Below are positions 14,587 to 22,166 of a DNA stretch of 22,166 nucleotides, one piece after another. How positions within the stretch are numbered: position 1 is the first letter of the stretch; each line of letters begins with the position of its first letter. The position numbers were made by a program, and so were the translations under genes. Source of the stretch: JBFXAN01 sp050184225 (GTDB lineage Bacteria; Chloroflexota; Dehalococcoidia; CAUJGQ01); the NCBI GenBank assembly GCA_050184225.1, contig JBFXAN010000109.1, positions 1 through 22,166 of the forward strand. The letters run 5' to 3'. The notes beneath the pieces are model-generated. The model saw nothing but the letters and a program-made list of their open reading frames with translations, ran no database searches and was not told the DNA's origin.

Positions 14587-15651
14587 GTGGCGTTCAACCC
14601 GATCTCCGCCCTCTTCGGACTCTTCTCTCACGACATCGGCATCGACCTCGGCACCGCGAACACGCTGGTCATGGTGAAAGGCCGCGGGATCGTCATCGAT
14701 GAGCCGTCGGTCGTCGCGATCGATCGGTATTCCAAGCGGATCCTGGCGATCGGGGCCGAGGCGAAGCGCATGGTTGGCCGGACGCCGGCCAACATCGTCG
14801 CGATTCGGCCCCTGAAGGACGGTGTGATCTCGGACTTCGAGGTCACGGAGAAGATGCTCCAGTACTTCATCCGTGCCGTACACGAGCGGTTCGGCTTCGG
14901 CTTTCCCCGGCCGCGCGTCGTGATCGGGATCCCGTCCGGTGTGACCGAAGTCGAGAAGCGGGCGGTGCATGATGCCGCGCTCAACGCCGGCGCCCGCGCC
15001 GCCTATCTGATCGAGGAACCGATGGCCGCCGCGATCGGCGCCGGTCTGCCGATCATGGAGGCGAGCGGCACGATGATCGTCGATATCGGCGGCGGCACGA
15101 CCGAGGTCGCGGTCGTTGCCCTCGGCGGCATCGTCGTTAGCACGTCGATCCGCACCGCCGGCGACGAGATGGATCAGGACATCATCGCCTACTCCCGCCA
15201 GGTACATAACCTGTTGATCGGCGAACGCACCGCCGAGGAGATCAAGATGACCGCCGGTTCGGCGTTCAGCGGCGACCCGGAGATCACCGTCTCGCTGCGC
15301 GGCCGCGATCTGGCGACGGGCCTGCCGAAGTCGGTGGAGGTCAGCAGTCTCGAACTGCGCGACGCGCTCTCCGGCTCGATCAATGCGATCGTGGACGCGG
15401 TCCGCTCGACGATCGAGATCACACCGCCGGAACTGGTCGCCGACCTGATGGCGCAGGGCATCGCCCTCGCCGGCGGCGGCGCCCTGCTGAAGGGATTGGA
15501 CCGGCGCCTCACCCAAGAGACCAAGTTCCCGGTCTACGTCGCGGAGGAACCGCTCACCTGCGTGGTACGTGGGACCGGCGAAGTCCTCGAAGAAGCCGAG
15601 ATGCTCGCCAAGGTCCAGGCGCGGCTCGCTCAGCGCCGGCCGCCACGATGA
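14587..15651 (+). CDS. mreB: Rod-shape-determining actin homologue MreB
   Basis: MreB polymerises on ATP under the membrane and guides the lateral wall synthesis machine. The 354-residue product starts VAFNPISALFGLFSHDIGID (GTG), which aligns with the usual MreB N-terminus. Phosphate-1 is DIGIDLGTANTLV (16-28), phosphate-2 VDIGGGTTEVAVVALGG (around 165-181), and the adenosine loop ALAGGGALLKG near 297. All parts are normal. The GTG at 14587 is preferred over the in-frame ATG 14575 and GTG 14566 because of the strong GGAGG 5 nt upstream and the fit with family length. It is the first gene of the elongasome operon, 53 nt before mreC. Confidence 0.97.
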   Translation: MAFNPISALFGLFSHDIGIDLGTANTLVMVKGRGIVIDEPSVVAIDRYSKRILAIGAEAKRMVGRTPANIVAIRPLKDGVISDFEVTEKMLQYFIRAVHERFGFGFPRPRVVIGIPSGVTEVEKRAVHDAALNAGARAAYLIEEPMAAAIGAGLPIMEASGTMIVDIGGGTTEVAVVALGGIVVSTSIRTAGDEMDQDIIAYSRQVHNLLIGERTAEEIKMTAGSAFSGDPEITVSLRGRDLATGLPKSVEVSSLELRDALSGSINAIVDAVRSTIEITPPELVADLMAQGIALAGGGALLKGLDRRLTQETKFPVYVAEEPLTCVVRGTGEVLEEAEMLAKVQARLAQRRPPR

Positions 15652-15704
15652 ACGTCGGGTTGTGAGCGCCGTCGAGCGTCCGCGATCCGCATGAGCCCTC
15701 ACTT

Positions 15705-16532
15705 ATGACCTCGTCCCGGACCATGTCATGGCTCCTGAGCATTACCCTGATCGCCATCGTCGGATTTCTCCTGACGGCGATCGGGTTGGCCGGCCCGCTC
15801 AAGTCCGGCTTCCAGTTGCTCTCCGAACCGTTGATCGCCACGGTCGAACGGATCACATCGCCGGTCGTCGATCTCGTCGGCAACGCCGGGAGCTACGGCG
15901 AGATTCGGAACGAGAACCGTGACCTCCGCCTGGAGAATGAGCGACTCCGCGCCGACCTTGCCCGCCTGCGGGAGGAACGCAGCCGGGCGGATGAGGTCGA
16001 TGAACTACTCAACCTGCGCACGGCGCGGCGCAACGAGACGTTCGCCTTCGCCGCCGTGATCGGGCACGACCCCAATCCCGCGCGGGACGTGATCGCGATC
16101 AGCCGCGGCAACAGCGACGGCATCCGCGAGGGTATGCCCGTGCTCGGCCGGGGCGGCGCGCTGGTCGGCACGGTCGAGCGCGTGCAGGAAGGGATGTCCT
16201 GGGTGCGGCTGATCACGGATACGCAGAGTGATGTGAACGCGCTGGTCCAGGAATCGCGTGCCCAAGCGCTCGCCTCGGGCGGCGCCGACGGCCGGATCAC
16301 GATGCAGTTTCTCGTGCAGGGCGTCGAAGTGAAGCCGGGCGATACCGTGCTGACGTCCGGTCTGGGCGGTACCTATCCCAGCGAATTGCTGATCGGCCGG
16401 ATCGCCTCCGTGGACGGGTCGACCCTCGACGTCTTCAAATCGGCGCACGTCGAACCGGCGGTGAGCCTGTCCACCCTGGAGAGCGTCGCCGTGCTGACCA
16501 GCTTTCAGCCGCTCAAGCTTGGTGGACGATGA
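15705..16532 (+). CDS. mreC: Rod-shape-determining protein MreC
   Basis: MreC is a bitopic membrane protein that links MreB inside with PBP2 outside. The 275-residue product has one membrane helix (about 8-30, WLLSITLIAIVGFLLTAIGL). A coiled coil follows (about 64-105, with NENRDLRLENERLRADLARL), then the paired beta-barrel MreC domain with GMPVLGRGGALVGTVERV and VLTSGLGGTYPSELLIGRI. Length is normal for the family. The ATG at 15705 lacks a good ribosome site; an in-frame ATG at 15723 is the alternative. Its stop overlaps the mreD start (ATGA), indicating coupled translation. Confidence 0.95.
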   Translation: MTSSRTMSWLLSITLIAIVGFLLTAIGLAGPLKSGFQLLSEPLIATVERITSPVVDLVGNAGSYGEIRNENRDLRLENERLRADLARLREERSRADEVDELLNLRTARRNETFAFAAVIGHDPNPARDVIAISRGNSDGIREGMPVLGRGGALVGTVERVQEGMSWVRLITDTQSDVNALVQESRAQALASGGADGRITMQFLVQGVEVKPGDTVLTSGLGGTYPSELLIGRIASVDGSTLDVFKSAHVEPAVSLSTLESVAVLTSFQPLKLGGR

Positions 16533-17035
16533 ACACCGCGCTGCTGGTTGCGCTCGCGTTCGCCGCCGTGCTGGTCGATGTCGCCGCCGCACCGGGGGCG
16601 ACCGTCTTCGCCGTCCGGCCACAACTGACCCTCGTGCTGATCGCGCTCTGGTCCGTGCTGCGGCCCTCCGCCGAGGTGATGTTGCTGGCGCCGGCCGCGG
16701 GGATCATGCTGGGCTTGCTTGGCAACGAGGCGTTGGGCGTCTCCGTGCTGGCACTCGCGCCGATCGTGGTGCTGGGCATCTCCTCAACCGGGCGTTCGAC
16801 CGAACGCCGAATCTTTACTAGCATTGGACTGGTGGTAGCGGGCACACTCGCATACGCACTGATTCATGCGATCCTGAACAGCGTCCTGGGTCGGCCATTC
16901 CCTCTGGAGTTTGGCTCCCTGCGCATGCTCGTGATCCTCTGTGTGGTCAATGCCGCGCTGGCGGCGATGCTATACTGGCCGCTGGCCAGACTTCCCAGCG
17001 ACACCAGCATGCGCGACGAGATTCGCCGATACTGA
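16529..17035 (+). CDS. mreD: Rod-shape-determining protein MreD
   Basis: The 168-residue product is almost wholly hydrophobic with about five predicted membrane segments, as expected for MreD, the integral membrane partner of MreC and PBP2. Family recognition rests on topology, the RPQLTLVLIALWSVLRP segment with its following glycine-rich helix (AAGIMLGLLGNEALG), and above all on position between mreC and mrdA. Its start overlaps the mreC stop by 4 nt. It ends 11 nt before mrdA, and its own stop codon provides part of the GAGG ribosome site of that gene. Confidence 0.9.
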   Translation: MNTALLVALAFAAVLVDVAAAPGATVFAVRPQLTLVLIALWSVLRPSAEVMLLAPAAGIMLGLLGNEALGVSVLALAPIVVLGISSTGRSTERRIFTSIGLVVAGTLAYALIHAILNSVLGRPFPLEFGSLRMLVILCVVNAALAAMLYWPLARLPSDTSMRDEIRRY

Positions 17036-17046
17036 GGCCCCCGCCT

Positions 17047-18987
17047 ATGGGAATGATCAACCGCCGCCGCCGTTGGCGGAGTGCCAAACCCCGCAAGCCG
17101 GAAGATGCCCGCCGTGAGGGTGGGCGGCGGGTTTGGGTACTCTATCTGGCGATGGCCGTTGTCTTCGGCGCGCTGAGCATCCGCCTGCTCTACATGCAAG
17201 GGCTGGGCAACTCCGAATACCGCCTGCGCGCCGAGGGCAACCGGCTCCGCGTCGAAACGACGGTCCCCTATCGTGGATTGATCTTCGACCGCAACGGCCG
17301 GCAGTTGGTCGAAAACGTACCGGTCTGGTCGGTGAAGATCGTCCCCGCCGACCTTCCGGTCGATCAGGAACGGCAGGTCTTCGACGCGCTTCAGTCGCTG
17401 CTGGGCGTGCCCGTGTATGAGATCGAGCAGAAGGTCACGGCGGCCCGGGAGTCCGCCGACCCGTACCAGTCGGTGCTGATCAAGGCCGAGGTCGAGCAGT
17501 CAGCCGCACTGATCCTGAAGGAGCGACGGCGCGAACTGCCCGGCGTCGAGACCCGCTATGAGACGACACGGGTCTACGAATTCGGCAACGTGATGGGTCA
17601 CATTCTCGGATACACCGGTCGCATGTCTGAGGACGAGATCGATGAATATCGCGACCAGGGCTACGCCGTGTTTGAGCGGGTGGGCAAGGCTGGTGTCGAG
17701 CTCAGCTACGAACAACAACTCCGCGGCTCCCCCGGACGGCGGCAGATCGAGGTCGATGCCGCCGGCAAGGAGGTGCGTGAGATCGACTCAGAGCCGGCCA
17801 AACCCGGATCGAATCTCGTGCTGACGGTCGATGCCGAGCTCCAGAAGGAGGTGCACCGCATCCTCTCCGACTCGGTCGCCGGGCTGGACTCGCGCAAGGC
17901 CGTCGCCATGGTGATGGATGTCCACACCGGCGACATCCTGGCCAGCGTCTCGCTGCCGACCTATAACAACAACCTGTTTTCGTACCGCGTGGACGAAGCG
18001 GAGTACGCCAGGCTGATCAACAACCCGAAGAAGCCGCTGCTCGACCACGCGATCGCGGAGAAGTTCGCGCCCGGCTCGACGTTCAAGCTCGTCACCGGGT
18101 CCGCCGCTCTGCAGGAGGGCGTCGCCACCACGCGCACGACGATCACCAGCCATGGCTCACTCTCGGTCCCGCGCGAATACGATCCGACGATCAAGGATGT
18201 GTTCCCTGACTGGCATCCAAATCTGGGAGCGCTCGACTTCTATCACGGCATCGCGATGTCGTCGGATGTGTACTTCTACTGTCTCTCCGGCGGGCACTGC
18301 GCGCCGGACTTTCAGGGCGACGGCCTGGGAAACGAGCGGCTTGCCCGCTACGCGCGGATGTTCGGCTTCGGCGAGCTCACCGGTGTGGACCTTCCCGGCG
18401 AGACCGAGGGACTCGTCGGCGATGCCCTCTGGCTGAACAAAGTGAGCAAGGGCGAGCAGCAGTGGTACACCGCCGACACGTTCTATCTAGGTATCGGACA
18501 GGGATACATCGAGGCGACCCCGCTCCAGGTGCTGCGGATGACCGCCACGATTGCGAACGGCGGCGATCTGCTGCGGCCCCGTTTCGTGCGAGAGGTCCGG
18601 GACGCAAACGATACGGTGATCCGTGGGTCGGACCCTGAGGTGATCCGGCACCTCGCCATCGACCCGGAGAACCTCGAAGCGGTCCGTGATGCGATGCGGA
18701 TCGCGGTGTCGCAGGGCACGGCGAGCAAGGCGTCGGTGCCGGGCGTCACGATCGCCGCCAAGACGGGCACAGCGGAATTCGGCACGCAGGTCGGCGCCGG
18801 CTCTGTCTATGGTCAGTACAAGGAGCACGGTTGGGTCGTCGCCTTCGGCCCGTTCGAAGAACCGGAGATCGCGGTCGTGGTGTTCCAGGAGGAAGGCTCC
18901 GGCGCCACCACCGCCGCGCCGACCGCCAGTCGTATTCTTGATTACTACTTCAACCAGCGGCCGAACCTAACCAACGTGAGGCCATAA
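17047..18987 (+). CDS. mrdA: Penicillin-binding protein 2 (class B transpeptidase)
   Basis: PBP2 cross-links new peptidoglycan strands during elongation, paired with RodA. The 646-residue product has an Arg-rich cytoplasmic N-terminus, one membrane anchor (about 28-48), and the dimerisation domain with VPYRGLIFDRNGRQLVENVP (about 75-94). The transpeptidase domain has PGSTFK with nucleophile S344 and K347, the second motif S405-S-D407 (SxD, common in PBP2), and K572-T-G. Beyond the SSD motif is an insertion with cysteines C412 and C418, which could form a disulfide outside the cell. The ATG has GAGG 9 nt upstream. mreD precedes by 11 nt and rodA follows after 9 nt. Confidence 0.96.
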   Translation: MGMINRRRRWRSAKPRKPEDARREGGRRVWVLYLAMAVVFGALSIRLLYMQGLGNSEYRLRAEGNRLRVETTVPYRGLIFDRNGRQLVENVPVWSVKIVPADLPVDQERQVFDALQSLLGVPVYEIEQKVTAARESADPYQSVLIKAEVEQSAALILKERRRELPGVETRYETTRVYEFGNVMGHILGYTGRMSEDEIDEYRDQGYAVFERVGKAGVELSYEQQLRGSPGRRQIEVDAAGKEVREIDSEPAKPGSNLVLTVDAELQKEVHRILSDSVAGLDSRKAVAMVMDVHTGDILASVSLPTYNNNLFSYRVDEAEYARLINNPKKPLLDHAIAEKFAPGSTFKLVTGSAALQEGVATTRTTITSHGSLSVPREYDPTIKDVFPDWHPNLGALDFYHGIAMSSDVYFYCLSGGHCAPDFQGDGLGNERLARYARMFGFGELTGVDLPGETEGLVGDALWLNKVSKGEQQWYTADTFYLGIGQGYIEATPLQVLRMTATIANGGDLLRPRFVREVRDANDTVIRGSDPEVIRHLAIDPENLEAVRDAMRIAVSQGTASKASVPGVTIAAKTGTAEFGTQVGAGSVYGQYKEHGWVVAFGPFEEPEIAVVVFQEEGSGATTAAPTASRILDYYFNQRPNLTNVRP

Positions 18988-18996
18988 GCCACCGCT

Positions 18997-20148
18997 ATGA
19001 AGACCGTCAACTGGCGACACTTTGACTTTGTCCTGCTCGGCGGATGCCTCGCCCTGCTCGGTCTTGGCCTGACGCTGATCTACAGTGGCTCACTGGCGAG
19101 CTTCGGCGGCGATGAGCCGATCCTGGGCGGCCCGGTGTCGCGTCAGGTTGCCTACGCCATGCTCGGCATCACCCTGATGGTCGTGCTCGCCAGAATCGAT
19201 TATCGATCGTGGTCGGTGTTATCGCCGATGCTCTATGTCGCGGTATTGCTCGGCCTGCTGATCGTGCTCGTGATCGGCGACAGCGCCTTCGGCTCCCGGC
19301 GCTGGATCAGTTTTGCCGGCGTCCAGTTGCAACCGTCGGAGCCGGGAAAACTGATCACGATCGTGCTGCTCGCGCGCATCCTCTCCGAGGATGGCGGCCG
19401 GTATCTCTCGGGCCGGACCTTTCTGCTGACCCTTGCGGTCGCCACAGTGCCCGCACTGCTCGTCTTCGTCGAACCGGACCTGGGTACATCGGTTGTCTTT
19501 ATCGCGGTCTGGCTCGGCATGGTCTTCGTGGCCGGCGCGCAGGCGAAACACCTGTTCCTGCTCGTCAGCGCGGGGATCGTTGCCCTCCCATTTGCCATGC
19601 TTGGCCTGCTGCGCGGTTATCAGATGGAGCGGCTGCGGATCTTCCTCGACCCATCGAGCGACCCGCTCGGGACCGGATTCAACATCAATCAGGCGGCGAT
19701 CAGCATCGGCTCCGGTGGCTGGACGGGGAAGGGACTGTTCAACGGCCCGCAGACGCAACTCGACTTTCTGCGTACGCAATCGACCGACTACATCTTCAGC
19801 GTGCTCGGCGAGGAACTCGGCTTTGTCGGGGCGATGCTCCTCTTTGGATTGTTTATCGTCGTGCTGTCCCGTGGCATCCGCGCCGCCTCGCGGTCGCGTG
19901 ACCCGTTTGGACGGCTGGTAGCGATCGGCATTGTCGTCATGATCATGACCCAAGTCTTCATCAACATCGGCGTCAACATCCGCCTCTTTCCTGTGACGGG
20001 AATTCCGTTGCCCTTCATCTCCCAGGGCGGCAGCTCGCTGGTCTCGATGTTCATGGCGATCGGCATCCTCCAGAGCATCATCCTCCGCCAACGACCGTCT
20101 CGGTTCCGAGCGGCATCGAGCGAACGTCTGCTGCTGCCTGGTACCTAA
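18997..20148 (+). CDS. rodA: Peptidoglycan glycosyltransferase RodA (SEDS family)
   Basis: RodA polymerises lipid II into glycan strands and works with the PBP2 encoded next to it. The 383-residue product has about ten membrane helices. Family landmarks are SRRWISFAGVQLQPSEPGKL (about 98-117), FVEPDLGTSVVF (about 156-167, with the catalytic-site acidic residue), GTGFNINQAAISIGSGG, FIFSVLGEELG-like text (DYIFSVLGEELGFVG) and the late PLPFISQGGSSL. There is little ribosome site; the 9-nt gap from mrdA suggests translational coupling. Unusually, its last three codons (GGT ACC TAA) lie at the edge of a perfect 41-bp inverted repeat, so the C-terminal end and the stop may derive from that element. 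Confidence 0.96.
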   Translation: MKTVNWRHFDFVLLGGCLALLGLGLTLIYSGSLASFGGDEPILGGPVSRQVAYAMLGITLMVVLARIDYRSWSVLSPMLYVAVLLGLLIVLVIGDSAFGSRRWISFAGVQLQPSEPGKLITIVLLARILSEDGGRYLSGRTFLLTLAVATVPALLVFVEPDLGTSVVFIAVWLGMVFVAGAQAKHLFLLVSAGIVALPFAMLGLLRGYQMERLRIFLDPSSDPLGTGFNINQAAISIGSGGWTGKGLFNGPQTQLDFLRTQSTDYIFSVLGEELGFVGAMLLFGLFIVVLSRGIRAASRSRDPFGRLVAIGIVVMIMTQVFINIGVNIRLFPVTGIPLPFISQGGSSLVSMFMAIGILQSIILRQRPSRFRAASSERLLLPGT

Positions 20149-20226
20149 CCCGGTTCGCTCCGCTCACAGCGCCCCCTTCCCTGCGAGGGAAGGGGGCGCT
20201 GTGAGCGGAGCGAACCGGGTTAGGTA
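20142..20226. repeat. Perfect 41-bp inverted repeat at the rodA stop
   Basis: Arms 20142-20182 and 20186-20226 are exact inverted copies with a GCG loop. The arm begins TACCTAACCCGGTTCGCTCC. It overlaps the rodA stop codon (20146-20148) and ends 37 nt before the inferred selB start. Outermost bases are TA at both ends, so it can also be read as a TA-flanked foldback element (MITE-like). Without a U-run it is not a standard intrinsic terminator, although the hairpin would be extremely stable. Confidence 0.95.
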
Positions 20227-20262
20227 TGCTACGATCCCGCCACCACCATGTAGGGCGAGAGC

Positions 20263-22125
20263 GGGTTTGTCAGCGGCACCGCCGGGCACATCGACCACGG
20301 CAAATCGACCCTAGTGCACGCGCTGACGGGTATCGATCCTGACCGGCTTCAAGAAGAGAAGTCGCGCGGGATGACGATCGACCTCGGCTTTGCCTGGTTG
20401 CGATTGCCGAACAGCACCGATGTCTCGATCATCGATGTGCCCGGACATGAGCGGTTCATCAAGAACATGCTCGCCGGCGTCGGCGGTATCGACCTCGCCC
20501 TGCTCGTCGTCGCTGCTGACGAAGGCGTGATGCCGCAGACACGCGAGCACCTGGCGATCGTCGACCTGCTCGGGATCACCAGCGGCGTCGTTGCGGTGAC
20601 CAAGTGCGACCTGGTCGATGATGATTGGATCGATCTTGTCACCGGCGACGTCGAGGAGGCGTTGAAGGATACGCGACTGGCCGGCGCGCCGTTGGTCCAA
20701 TGCTCGGCGACAACGCGGGAGGGGCTGGATCACCTGCTCGAAACGCTCCAGATCCAGCTGACCGAGCGGCAGCCGAAGCGGGACATCGGCCGGCCGCGGC
20801 TTGCCATCGACCGTGCGTTCACGATCGCCGGATTCGGGACTGTCGTCACAGGCACGCTGATCGATGGCTCGCTGCGGCTGGGCCAGGAAGTTGAGATCGT
20901 ACCGTCGGGCTTGCGTTCGCGCGTGCGGGGCCTGCAAACGCACCGGACGAAGGTGGAGGTGGCGCGGCCGGGTAGTCGCGTGGCGGTGAATCTGCCCGGC
21001 ATCAGCACGGATGATGTGCGCCGCGGCCAGGTTGTGACGGTGCCTGGCTGGCTGGTGCCGGCGACCGCGATCGACATTCGCCTGGAAGCCGTGCGCGATC
21101 TGCCTCGACCGTTACGCCACAACATGACCGTCACCTTCCATACCGGCGCTGCCGAGGTCACCGGCAAGCTCCGGCTGCTCGACCGTGACGAGCTACCGGC
21201 GGGCGAGCACGGCTGGGGGCAGATCCGTCTGGAGGCGCCGCTGGCGACGGTGCGCGGCGACCGCTTCGTGATCCGGTCGTCGAACGCGACGCTCGGCGGC
21301 GGCCGTGTGGTCGACACCCGCGCCCGGCGCCATCGACGCCACCACGCGCCCACGCTCCAGACCCTGATCTCGCTCTCCGAGGGCACACCGGAAGATGCGC
21401 TCGTTGCGATCGTCGATCGGCTTCAGCCCATCACTATCGCCGACCTAGGAAAGCACACGGAACTGGATCAAGAGAGTGTGCGGGAATTGGTCGCCTCGCT
21501 GGTTTCGGCCGATCGTTTCGTGCGCCTGGGAGACGACGGGGCCGCGCATCAGGCGCTGCTCTACACACGCCCGAGCTTTGAATCGCTAACTGAAGCAGCA
21601 AGGGACGCCCTACACAGCTATTTTCGCGAGCATCCGCTGCGGTCCGGCATGCCCCGCGAAGAGATCAAGAGCCGGTTGCGGTTGCAGACGCGGCCGTTCA
21701 ATGCCCTCCTGGCCCGCTGGCTGGCAGAGGGCGACGTGACGGAAGCGGGAAGTCTCGTGTCACTGGCGGGGCACGAGATCATCCTGACGCCGGCGCAGGA
21801 GCGCGAATCGTCGAAGTTCATCAGCGACCTGGCAGCACAGCCCTTTGCTCCACAGCCGTCGTCCATGCCCAACCCCGAACTGCTTGCCTACCTCACCGAG
21901 CAAGAACGAGTCGTACCCGTTGCCGACGGTGTCATCTTTGCTCCAGAGGCCTACCGCCGGATGGTGGCCGACGTAACCGAGCATCTTCGCCAGGAGGGCA
22001 CGATCACGCTCGCCCAGGTCCGCGACATGTTCTCAACCAGCCGGAAGTACGCGCAGGCGCTGCTCGAACACCTGGATGAACGGCGGATTACGCGACGGAT
22101 TGGGGACGAACGGGTGCTGCGCTGA
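20263..22125 (+). CDS. selB: Selenocysteine-specific elongation factor SelB (start codon anomalous)
   Basis: SelB is the GTPase that brings Sec-tRNA to UGA codons marked by a SECIS element. With residue 1 at 20263, the motifs are GHIDHGKST (8-16, G1), GMTID with T38 (G2), DVPGHE (58-63, G3) and TKCD (113-116, G4). Beta-barrel domains follow, then C-terminal winged helices ending in SRKYAQALLEHLD and RRIGDERVLR, the SECIS-binding region. Length is about 620. The start is a problem: family members begin M-x-V-x-GTAGH, but the matching codon here is GGG. ATG at 20248 is followed at once by TAG in the same frame, and the next real start is GTG at 20314, which would delete the P-loop. AGGGCGAG at 20252-20259 could serve as ribosome site for a start at 20263. 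Confidence 0.85.
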   Translation, partial: GFVSGTAGHIDHGKSTLVHALTGIDPDRLQEEKSRGMTIDLGFAWLRLPNSTDVSIIDVPGHERFIKNMLAGVGGIDLALLVVAADEGVMPQTREHLAIVDLLGITSGVVAVTKCDLVDDDWIDLVTGDVEEALKDTRLAGAPLVQCSATTREGLDHLLETLQIQLTERQPKRDIGRPRLAIDRAFTIAGFGTVVTGTLIDGSLRLGQEVEIVPSGLRSRVRGLQTHRTKVEVARPGSRVAVNLPGISTDDVRRGQVVTVPGWLVPATAIDIRLEAVRDLPRPLRHNMTVTFHTGAAEVTGKLRLLDRDELPAGEHGWGQIRLEAPLATVRGDRFVIRSSNATLGGGRVVDTRARRHRRHHAPTLQTLISLSEGTPEDALVAIVDRLQPITIADLGKHTELDQESVRELVASLVSADRFVRLGDDGAAHQALLYTRPSFESLTEAARDALHSYFREHPLRSGMPREEIKSRLRLQTRPFNALLARWLAEGDVTEAGSLVSLAGHEIILTPAQERESSKFISDLAAQPFAPQPSSMPNPELLAYLTEQERVVPVADGVIFAPEAYRRMVADVTEHLRQEGTITLAQVRDMFSTSRKYAQALLEHLDERRITRRIGDERVLR

Positions 22126-22166
22126 CCCCTCCCCCGGCCCCTCCCCCCGCTGCCGCGCGGAGAGGG
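22126..22166. repeat. G/C-tract palindromic repeat, copy 3 (truncated by window end)
   Basis: The C-rich arm CCCCTCCCCCGGCCCCTCCC starts directly after the selB stop codon, and the G-rich arm is cut off at 22166 after GCGGAGAGGG. It matches 12184-12237 with one change in the loop. On the minus strand the first 23 bases fit the G-quadruplex motif. Confidence 0.85.

Noticed and set aside
14455..15702. 415-codon minus-strand open frame opposite mreB
   Set aside because: It is very rich in Asp, Arg and His, matches no family, and is an antisense shadow of a complete MreB.
20251..20253. The in-frame TAG near the selB start as a recoded (pyrrolysine or other) codon
   Set aside because: SelB recodes TGA, not TAG, there is no sign of pyrrolysine genes, and the TAG lies upstream of where the family N-terminus begins. 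An upstream, untranslated TAG is simpler.

Overview
The window looks like a chromosomal segment of a GC-rich, monoderm-like bacterium, most plausibly a member of the Chloroflexota (Thermomicrobia-like). This is inferred from the gene content, strong GC bias at third codon positions, several GTG/TTG starts, a secreted M23/SH3b wall enzyme, a membrane-fused spermidine-synthase-like protein, and dispersed palindromes containing TCATCCTGAGCG. No marker gene such as rRNA is present, so the assignment is inference only. I see no plasmid, phage, transposase, CRISPR, tRNA or rRNA signature.

Layout. Bases 1-42 are one copy of a G/C-tract repeat. At 47-2561 (+) lie a GH63-like glucosidase (mannosyl-/glucosylglycerate hydrolase type) and an M20 amidohydrolase. 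At 2605-3039 (-) is a small Ig-like (DUF11-like) protein of unknown role. A 444-base gap without a gene (3040-3483) carries a strong sigma70-type promoter. At 3484-5792 (+) follow a secreted M23 peptidase with two SH3b domains, folK, and a DinB-superfamily protein. The minus-strand block 12140-5803 reads hisH, hisA, a membrane-fused polyamine-synthase-like gene, hisF, hisI, a small membrane protein and a nucleoside phosphorylase. Divergent from hisH is ligA (12297-14318, +). Then comes the rod-shape/elongasome operon mreB-mreC-mreD-mrdA-rodA (14587-20148, +), and finally selB (about 20263-22125, +), followed by another copy of the G/C-tract repeat that runs off the window.

How the genes work together. 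HisH and HisF form the imidazole-glycerol-phosphate synthase; HisI and HisA supply the preceding steps, so four of the histidine pathway steps are grouped here. MreBCD, PBP2 and RodA form the machine for lateral peptidoglycan synthesis. The M23/SH3b protein probably cuts or remodels that wall. SelB implies that the organism makes selenoproteins, although no selenoprotein or tRNA-Sec gene is visible here.

Most unusual points. The selB frame has GGG where the family start methionine should be and a TAG four codons upstream of that. A perfect 41-bp inverted repeat sits over the rodA stop codon just before selB. Two 27-32 bp palindromes in the his cluster differ by paired changes in their arms. 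hisH and ligA both have a -10-like hexamer exactly 6 nt before ATG and no Shine-Dalgarno, which suggests leaderless mRNAs. A membrane-fused polyamine-synthase-like gene is translationally coupled into the his operon. I did not find a clearly new multi-gene system: most of the window is ordinary housekeeping content with interesting repeat and regulatory structure.
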